From: JAVVTQ01 sp036653595
GTDB taxonomy: Bacteria > Bacillota > Clostridia > Oscillospirales > Ruminococcaceae
NCBI GenBank assembly: GCA_036653595.1
Contig: JAVVTQ010000006.1
Span: forward strand, 3,488 to 67,487
Reading direction: 5' to 3'
Length of the DNA stretch: 64,000 bases
This document shows, in pieces, positions 59,237 to 64,000 of this stretch (its first letter is position 1; every line of letters starts with the position of its first letter). The notes below the pieces were generated by a model that made no database searches, was not told the DNA's origin, and saw only the letters and a program-made list of their open reading frames with translations. The position numbers were made by a program, and so were the translations under genes.

Positions 59237-59240
59237 AATT

Positions 59241-59675
59241 ATGAAAATCATGGCCGTTGACTTCGGAGACACCCGAACGGGGCTTGCAATGTGCGACCGC
59301 ACAGAGTTTCTGGCGTCTCCTTTGGGTGTAATAACTGAAAAAAGTCTGCCTAAAACAGTTGAAAAAATCGTCTATGCAGCCGCCGAGTACGAGGCGCGGA
59401 TGATAGTCGTGGGACTTCCTCTCAACATGAACGGGACGGAGGGGGAGCGCGCGCAAAGGTGCAGAAAAGTGGCTGATATGCTCAAGAGCATTCTCCCGGA
59501 CATGCCGGTGGAGCTTTGGGACGAGCGCGGAACCACGATATCTGCCACGCGCATAATGAACGAGACAGATACGCGCGGGAAGAAGCGCAAGGAAACCCTT
59601 GATGCGGCAGCGGCTGCAATCATTCTTGAAAGCTATCTCGCATACAGAAAAAACCACCCTGTGGAAGAAAAATAA
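59241..59675 (+). CDS. ruvX: Putative Holliday junction resolvase RuvX/YqgF
   Basis: RNase H-fold protein of 144 residues of the YqgF family, with proposed roles in Holliday junction resolution and 16S pre-rRNA end processing. The first acidic residue lies in MAVDFGDTRTGLA, the middle motif is VVGLPLNMNG, then WDERGTTISA and DAAAAAIILESYL supply further active-site acids. Start four bases after lysS. Confidence 0.93.
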   Translation: MKIMAVDFGDTRTGLAMCDRTEFLASPLGVITEKSLPKTVEKIVYAAAEYEARMIVVGLPLNMNGTEGERAQRCRKVADMLKSILPDMPVELWDERGTTISATRIMNETDTRGKKRKETLDAAAAAIILESYLAYRKNHPVEEK

Positions 59676-59692
59676 CGGAGCAAATGCGTTTA

Positions 59693-59734
59693 TAAAAAAA
59701 GACGGCCTGATAAACTCAGACCGTCTTTTTTCTT
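59693..59734. terminator. Bidirectional terminator between ruvX and the ABC permease gene
   Basis: AAAAAAAGACGGCCTGA pairs with TCAGACCGTCTTTTTT around TAAAC. T runs occur on both strands, so it serves both convergent units. Confidence 0.92.
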
Positions 59735-59769
59735 TTATTGACTTGGGTGCAGCGTGGAAAATGGGAATA

Positions 59770-60528
59770 CTATTCACGCGGAGCAATTTTTGCAAAAAAC
59801 AGACTCATCAGCTTTTCCAGCGCGAAGCTCACGAGGACTATAATCAGTGTATAGGCAAAAAGCGCCGGGATGTCGAGAAAAATTTTCGAATTGTATAGTG
59901 CCTCACCCAGAGAAGCGCGCGTGAGGCCGATAACCTCAGCGGCGACGCCTGCTTTCCAGCAAAGTCCCAGCCCTGCGCAGCAGGCGCTTGTAAAAAAAGG
60001 ATATACCTCAGGGTAGTATATCGCCCTAAACCTGTCGCCGGCAGTCATTGCGAAAATATCGGCCGCCTCAAATTGCTGCGGCTCGATGCTCTCAATGCCG
60101 GTCAGGACATTGGTATAAACGATTGGAAGAGATACGAGAAAAGATATCAGCAGCGCGAGATTATCCGAGCCTGTTATTATGAGGGCAAGAATGATGAAGG
60201 ATGCGACAGGAGCGGCCTTTATCATCGCCATGAAGGGCTGTAAAAGAGCCTTGATGAAGGCGCTCGCAGAGGAGAGCGAAGCCAGAAGCACGCCCAACGC
60301 AGCGGAGGCCAAAAAACCGCCGACTATGCGCAGGCTTGAATTAGACAGCATGATATATAAAGAGCGCTGCCCCAGAATGTCGAGCAAGGAGCAAGCGACA
60401 GTGACGGGAGATGCGAGAAACAGCTCTTCGTCCAGCAAAAATGCGAAAAGCTGCCATATGCACAGCCAAAAAAAAATTGCAAACAACGAGTAAATCAGCT
60501 TTTTATGACGCAAGATAAAAGCCTTCAT
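59770..60528 (-). CDS. ABC transporter permease (NitT/TauT type)
   Basis: Membrane subunit of 252 residues with about six helices. The cytoplasmic coupling motif EAADIFAMTAGDRFRAIYYPEVYP near residue 160 is of the binding-protein-dependent importer kind. The ATG at 60526-60528 lies inside the end of the lipoprotein gene (26-base overlap), ten bases after GGAGGT. No ATPase gene follows; the next thing downstream is a terminator. It must borrow an ATPase from elsewhere, or the system has lost it. Confidence 0.87.
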   Translation of the reverse strand: MKAFILRHKKLIYSLFAIFFWLCIWQLFAFLLDEELFLASPVTVACSLLDILGQRSLYIMLSNSSLRIVGGFLASAALGVLLASLSSASAFIKALLQPFMAMIKAAPVASFIILALIITGSDNLALLISFLVSLPIVYTNVLTGIESIEPQQFEAADIFAMTAGDRFRAIYYPEVYPFFTSACCAGLGLCWKAGVAAEVIGLTRASLGEALYNSKIFLDIPALFAYTLIIVLVSFALEKLMSLFFAKIAPRE

Positions 60529-61492
60529 CCGGCATGACACCTCCGACTGATTTTGGGTTTTGCTCAAATAAAACTGACAGGTAGCCCGAGAGCAGCGCCT
60601 TCGTCTCAGCACCCCCGATGTAGGTGATGTTGCAATGAGGTATAGCTGTAGCGGCAATTTTTGAATTTGCGACAATGCCGTATTCCTCAATGAGCTTTCC
60701 CGCTTTGGAGGGATTGGCATTAACATATTTTGCTGAATCAGCGCAGTCCGAGAGAAAGCTCTTTAAAAGCTCAGGGCTATTCTCTGCAAATTCACGCCGA
60801 ACAACAATCACCCCGGTGACGAGTGCGCCATCCTCGGAAACCTCGTCCCACTCATGCGTGAGATCGAGCGCAATCCTAAAGTCTTTATTCTGCATTAGAA
60901 CGCTCGTGACATAGGGCTGGGGCAGCAGCGCTACCGCGCCTGAATCCGAGGAGCGCAGCATCGCCGCAATCTCCGTCGCCTCAGATTTATACTCAATCTT
61001 CAGGTCAGTTGCGGGATCAATCCCATTTTTGGACAAAATATAGTTGAGGACAAATTCCGGCGTGGTGCCCTTTCCGGTAGAATAGATTGTCTTTCCTCGA
61101 AGATCAGAGACGCTGTGTATGCTGTCACCGTTTTCCACAATATACAAAACACCCAGAGTATTGACAGCCGCAGCTTGAATTTCACCATTTGTTTTATTGT
61201 ACAAAACGCCGGCGAGATTTGCGGGGATTGCGGCGATGTCGACCTTGCCTTTTATGAGCAACGCGAAAACCTCCTCGGCGGTGCCGTATACTTCGCTCTC
61301 TAGCGCGTATGAAGTCAAGCCGCTTTTGGCATCAGAGAGAAGCTTGACCAGCCCCATCGTTGTCGGCCCCTTGAGTGAGGCCATTCTCACAGCGGGAAGG
61401 TTTTCAAGGACAAGGGGGGCCTTAGGCGCACAGCCAAACAGCAGTGCAAGGCAAAGAACCAGAGACAGCGCAGCCGGGAGAATTTTTTTCAC
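60503..61492 (-). CDS. ABC transporter substrate-binding lipoprotein (NMT1/SsuA-like)
   Basis: Extracellular binding lipoprotein of 329 residues. A signal peptide MKKILPAALSLVLCLALLFGC ends in the lipid cysteine (about residue 21). The rest has the two-lobe fold of the NMT1/TauA group (VDIAAIPANLAGVLYN, LRGKTIYSTGKGTTPEFVL), whose members bind small anions or pyrimidine precursors. A GTG at 61490-61492 is preferred, because the ATG 12 bases upstream abuts its AAGGA with no spacing. Divergent from the Crp/Fnr regulator, which may control it. Confidence 0.86.
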   Translation of the reverse strand: MKKILPAALSLVLCLALLFGCAPKAPLVLENLPAVRMASLKGPTTMGLVKLLSDAKSGLTSYALESEVYGTAEEVFALLIKGKVDIAAIPANLAGVLYNKTNGEIQAAAVNTLGVLYIVENGDSIHSVSDLRGKTIYSTGKGTTPEFVLNYILSKNGIDPATDLKIEYKSEATEIAAMLRSSDSGAVALLPQPYVTSVLMQNKDFRIALDLTHEWDEVSEDGALVTGVIVVRREFAENSPELLKSFLSDCADSAKYVNANPSKAGKLIEEYGIVANSKIAATAIPHCNITYIGGAETKALLSGYLSVLFEQNPKSVGGVMPDEGFYLAS

Positions 61493-61513
61493 GTCAAATA
61501 CCATTCCTTTTGA

Positions 61514-61542
61514 TTGTTTTTACATTACTATGATAGTATAAT
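61514..61542 (+). promoter_or_regulatory. Predicted promoter of the Crp/Fnr gene
   Basis: TTGTTT (61514-61519) and TATAAT (61537-61542) with a 17-base spacer in the divergent control region. Confidence 0.72.
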
Positions 61543-61557
61543 GTCGTCAGAATAAAA

Positions 61558-61571
61558 GTTGCTGCAGCAAC
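61558..61571. promoter_or_regulatory. Perfect 14-base palindrome, candidate operator
   Basis: GTTGCTGCAGCAAC is a perfect palindrome 15 bases after the -10 element and just before AAAAAGGAG of the Crp/Fnr gene. A dimeric regulator bound here would block transcription, which suggests autoregulation. Confidence 0.55.
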
Positions 61572-61590
61572 AAAAAGGAGCGATGTTCAA

Positions 61591-62283
61591 ATGCTTGAAG
61601 AATGCGCAGATGTGTTGGGCAAAGTCTCACTTTTCAAGGATATCGAAACAAAAGGCGCTCTGATTTTGTGCGAGGAAATGAGAGCGAGGCTGCTGGTGTT
61701 TAAAGGAAGAGAGACGATTATCGGTGAGGGAACGGAAAACCATAACATGTATATACTGATTTCAGGCGGGGCTGTCGGAGAGAAATCGACGGCGGACGGG
61801 AGAACTGTCACGGTAAACGACCTTAAGCCGGGTGATATATTCGGGGATGTTCTCTCAGGCTCATCCACGAGAAGTCCCGTCACGGTGCGCGCAAACGGCG
61901 GCTGTAAGGTTTTGGGTTTCCTGTTCGAAGCCGTCTTGTCAGCTTGCGCCAAAAACGACGAGTTAAATAGTCGGCTTTTGCGAAACCTTATATTGGAGAT
62001 TTCCGACAAGTATTTTGCATTAAATAGGAGAGTTGAAATCCTCATTGAGAACAGAATCAGAAGAAAAATCGCGATTTATCTGCAAAATCTTTTAAAGAGC
62101 GGCGAGTCTGCAAAAATAAAAATGCCGCATAAAAGCAGAGAGGATCTTGCGCAGTATCTCAGCTGTGACAGGAGCGCGCTTTGCAGAGAGCTTTCCCGAA
62201 TGAAGAGCGACGGTATAATTGACTACAACAAAAATACGGTTACAGTAAAGGACATTGGATTTCTCGGCATGCTAGCGCAATGA
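61591..62283 (+). CDS. Crp/Fnr-family transcriptional regulator
   Basis: DNA-binding regulator of 230 residues. A cyclic-nucleotide-binding-like domain covers about 15-125 (LISGGAVGEKST, LKPGDIFGDVL), followed by the dimer helix and a C-terminal winged helix at about 165-225 (KSREDLAQYLSCDRSALCREL). It lacks the N-terminal cysteine cluster of Fnr, so oxygen sensing by iron-sulfur is not indicated, and the signal is unknown. ATG at 61591 behind AAAAAGGAG. It is divergent from the lipoprotein/permease pair. Confidence 0.9.
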   Translation: MLEECADVLGKVSLFKDIETKGALILCEEMRARLLVFKGRETIIGEGTENHNMYILISGGAVGEKSTADGRTVTVNDLKPGDIFGDVLSGSSTRSPVTVRANGGCKVLGFLFEAVLSACAKNDELNSRLLRNLILEISDKYFALNRRVEILIENRIRRKIAIYLQNLLKSGESAKIKMPHKSREDLAQYLSCDRSALCRELSRMKSDGIIDYNKNTVTVKDIGFLGMLAQ

Positions 62284-62298
62284 CCTTCTGAAAAACAG

Positions 62299-62338
62299 CA
62301 AAAATAAAAGAGCGCAGACACGTCATGTGTTTGCGCTC
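62299..62338 (-). terminator. Intrinsic terminator of degV
   Basis: On the minus strand GAGCGCAAACAC pairs with GTGTCTGCGCTC with one mismatch, then TTTTATTTTTG. It may also serve the convergent Crp/Fnr gene. Confidence 0.8.
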
Positions 62339-62391
62339 ATATTATTAGGTCGATTATGACAAAATGCCGCTGTGCAGATTATTAAAATCGA

Positions 62392-63246
62392 TTACAGCGA
62401 AAATGCGGCGATTATGCCACCGTTATTGGCATAAAGTGTCGAAAGGCCAAGTGTTCTGGAGATTATGACCTCGCCAACTGACGCGCATTTAGAGAGAATT
62501 GCGACTCTCATCTCTTCTGCGCGCTCCTTGCAGTTGCAGTGGCTGAGCGTGAGCGTGAGCGATTTAGTCGCTGCCTTTGCGGATTGAAGAGCAATCACTT
62601 CGACCAGCTCGGAGAGAGAATTGCGCAGTCCGCGGACAATTTTGTATGAAACAATTTCGCCGTTTCCGTTGTCGGAGAGAATAGGGTGTATGGACAAAAC
62701 GGAGGCAATGGTTCCCTTTACCTTGCTCATGCGGCCGTTCTTGACGAGATTGCTGATGTCCTCCAGCACAAAAAGGGTGCGCATTTTGGAAATATAGGAT
62801 TTGCCTTTTTCGACAATGACGTCAAATGTCGCGTTTTCGCCGATGAGCTTTGACAAAAACAAAGCGATGGAAAGCTCCCCGGCCGAGGCGCTCTTTGAAT
62901 CCAACACACAGATTTTCTTGTCAGGATTTTTCTCAAGCACCATATTTTTGGCGACACGCGCCGAGTTGAAAGAGCCGGAAAGCTCGCTGGAAAGCGTTAT
63001 AATCACTGTCTCGTCATGCGCTTCCATTATTTTTGCATAGTCCTCAACAGAAGGGCAGGCGGAATGCGAGACAAGCTTTTGCGAGTTGATTTTATTGGCG
63101 AGCGCAACGGTGTCGAGCTTGATGTCGTCTATAAACTCACCGCAATCGGGCACTTGAATTTTGAGTGGCACGATTTCGCTGCATGGGCGAATAGAAGAAT
63201 CTTCGGGTAAGTCGCACCCCGAATCGGCAACGAGATAAACAGACAT
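62392..63246 (-). CDS. DegV-family fatty-acid-binding protein
   Basis: Soluble protein of 284 residues of the DegV/FakB family, which binds fatty acids and in characterised members presents them to the kinase FakA. The typical start is YLVADSGCDLP. The TLSSELSGSFNSA segment and VLDSKSASAGEL follow, and the C-terminal IISRTLGLSTLYANNGGI is characteristic. The ATG at 63244-63246 follows GGAGGAAAATT; the longer extension has no site. FakA is not in the window. Confidence 0.91.
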   Translation of the reverse strand: MSVYLVADSGCDLPEDSSIRPCSEIVPLKIQVPDCGEFIDDIKLDTVALANKINSQKLVSHSACPSVEDYAKIMEAHDETVIITLSSELSGSFNSARVAKNMVLEKNPDKKICVLDSKSASAGELSIALFLSKLIGENATFDVIVEKGKSYISKMRTLFVLEDISNLVKNGRMSKVKGTIASVLSIHPILSDNGNGEIVSYKIVRGLRNSLSELVEVIALQSAKAATKSLTLTLSHCNCKERAEEMRVAILSKCASVGEVIISRTLGLSTLYANNGGIIAAFSL

Positions 63247-63313
63247 AATTTTCCTCCGAATGGTTTTGCAAACCGCCTCAGAGGCAAAACGTCTTGCAAA
63301 ACTAAAATTTATT

Positions 63314-64000
63314 TTACCAAAGCTCAAGGATTTCCTTGTAAAGCTCTATGTACTTTTTGGCGGCAGACGACCATCCGAAATCACACGAAAGTGCGCGGTC
63401 AACGAGCATATCCCAGTCTTCCTTGTTCTCATACGTCGCCTTTGCGCGAAGGCACGCATCCAGCATATCATGTGCGTTGTAGCTTTTGAAAGTAAAGCCG
63501 TTTCCGAGGCCGTCACCACTGTCTGTTATGCTGTCCTTCAAACCGCCCGTTTCACGCACTATGGGAACAGTTCCGTACCGCAGGGAAATCATCTGTGCAA
63601 GGCCGCAGGGCTCTGATTTGGAGGGCATTAAAAGCATGTCACAGCCTGCATAAATTTTGCGCGCAAGCTCCGGGATAAAACCGATTTTAACGCCGCAGGC
63701 ATGCTGATAGCGGTTTGCAAAGTCAGAGAAAAATGTTTCGTACATATAATCTCCCGAGCCCAGCACAACAACCTGTATTCCGTTTAGAATTATGTATTCC
63801 AACACGTGGCGCACAAGGTCGATGCCCTTGTGTGAAACAAGGCGCGATACGATTCCAATCACGGGCGCGCCGTTGTCTTCAAGGCCGAATTTTTCAAGCA
63901 GCTCTTTTTTGCACTGCGCCTTGCCGGACTTGTCGGATGCAGAAAAATTGGCGGCGATATAAGGATCCTTTGCCGGATCATAGATTTTTGTGTCTATGCC
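63314..64000 (-). CDS. glgA: Glycogen synthase, C-terminal part (partial)
   Basis: The window ends inside this gene. The 228 visible residues cover the C-terminal GT-B domain of GT5 glycogen synthase. They hold GIDTKIYDPAKD at the edge, GIVSRLVSHKGIDL, the nucleotide-sugar site MPSKSEPCGLAQM with RYGTVPIVRETGGLKDSI, and the closing WSSAAKKYIELYKEIL. It transfers glucose from ADP-glucose to glycogen. The N-terminal domain and start lie beyond 64000. It is upstream of degV in the same direction, with a 67-base gap. Confidence 0.95.
   Translation of the reverse strand, partial: GIDTKIYDPAKDPYIAANFSASDKSGKAQCKKELLEKFGLEDNGAPVIGIVSRLVSHKGIDLVRHVLEYIILNGIQVVVLGSGDYMYETFFSDFANRYQHACGVKIGFIPELARKIYAGCDMLLMPSKSEPCGLAQMISLRYGTVPIVRETGGLKDSITDSGDGLGNGFTFKSYNAHDMLDACLRAKATYENKEDWDMLVDRALSCDFGWSSAAKKYIELYKEILELW

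Noticed and set aside
1..64000. CRISPR arrays, insertion sequences, phage genes, tRNA and rRNA genes
   Set aside because: No regularly spaced repeats, transposase or integrase, phage structural genes or tRNA/rRNA sequences were found on either strand by reading.

Overview
The window reads as a stretch of the chromosome of an anaerobic, low-to-mid GC Gram-positive bacterium, most likely a member of the Clostridia (Oscillospiraceae/Ruminococcaceae-like). Reasons: strong GGAGG ribosome binding sites, many sigma-A type TTGACA-17-TATAAT promoters, oxygen-independent ribonucleotide reductase (NrdD/NrdG), LL-diaminopimelate aminotransferase (DapL), a ThrR-type ACT regulator, an ECF transporter S component, MgtE under an M-box riboswitch, and Firmicutes gene orders such as murA-yycJ-rlmH, greA-lysS and ftsE-ftsX-M23-S41. 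No rRNA, tRNA, insertion sequence, phage or CRISPR array was seen. This is almost entirely core chromosome; the unusual items are regulatory RNAs, small ORFs and degenerate or rearranged members of known systems.

Layout. 0-6.4 kb: aspartate-family amino acids, with thrC-thrB-ACT regulator running left and hom-lysC-asd running right from a shared control region that contains a perfect inverted repeat. 6.4-10.5 kb: leftward run of a PrsA-like foldase, adenosine deaminase, a DUF1653 protein, a cation diffusion facilitator and a GtrA-like protein. 10.6-11.6 kb: a lipid kinase. 11.7-14.7 kb: leftward run of a zinc-ribbon membrane protein, a SIR2 deacylase, a mismatch uracil/inosine DNA glycosylase and a double GNAT protein. 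14.9-17.9 kb: a PspA envelope-stress module (PspA, zinc-ribbon membrane protein, SPFH protein). 18-22.8 kb: PatB/MalY, a flavin-binding PNPOx-fold protein, dapF-dapL and an MBL hydrolase. 23-27.3 kb: hflX, then nrdD-nrdG behind a consensus promoter and a structured leader. 27.6-34.9 kb: an eight-gene run with a Gld-like ABC exporter, a DUF4340 protein, two bacterial-PH membrane proteins and a pseudouridine synthase.

35-42.2 kb: a LysM/G5/M23 cell-wall protein, murA, yycJ, rlmH and adenine deaminase, then a 0.5 kb gap holding a hairpin that hides a perfect Shine-Dalgarno sequence ahead of a 12-residue ORF, then a DUF4830 protein. 42.4-47.4 kb: a lipoprotein cyclophilin, DUF1292, a candidate structured RNA, tcdA, a two-gene half-size TSUP pair, a 65-residue protein and the M-box/mgtE unit. 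47.5-51.6 kb: dCMP deaminase-coaX-ECF S component-HAD phosphatase running left, cytidine deaminase-ksgA running right. 51.8-57 kb: a PucR/CdaR-type regulator, ftsE, ftsX, an M23 hydrolase and an S41-type protein whose catalytic serine is glycine. 57-64 kb: greA, lysS, ruvX, an ABC permease plus lipoprotein without an ATPase, a divergent Crp/Fnr regulator with a perfect 14-base palindrome in its leader, degV and the C-terminal part of glgA.

Functional links. The window joins aspartate-family synthesis (LysC, Asd, Hom, ThrB, ThrC, DapL, DapF) to peptidoglycan building and remodelling (MurA, two M23 enzymes, FtsEX). It also joins pyrimidine/purine salvage (Cdd, dCMP deaminase, adenosine and adenine deaminases) to anaerobic dNTP production. 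The leading candidates for new biology are the FtsEX operon with a predicted dead protease, the structured RNA upstream of tcdA, the hidden Shine-Dalgarno hairpin/mini-ORF, and the Gld-like exporter linked to PH-domain membrane proteins.
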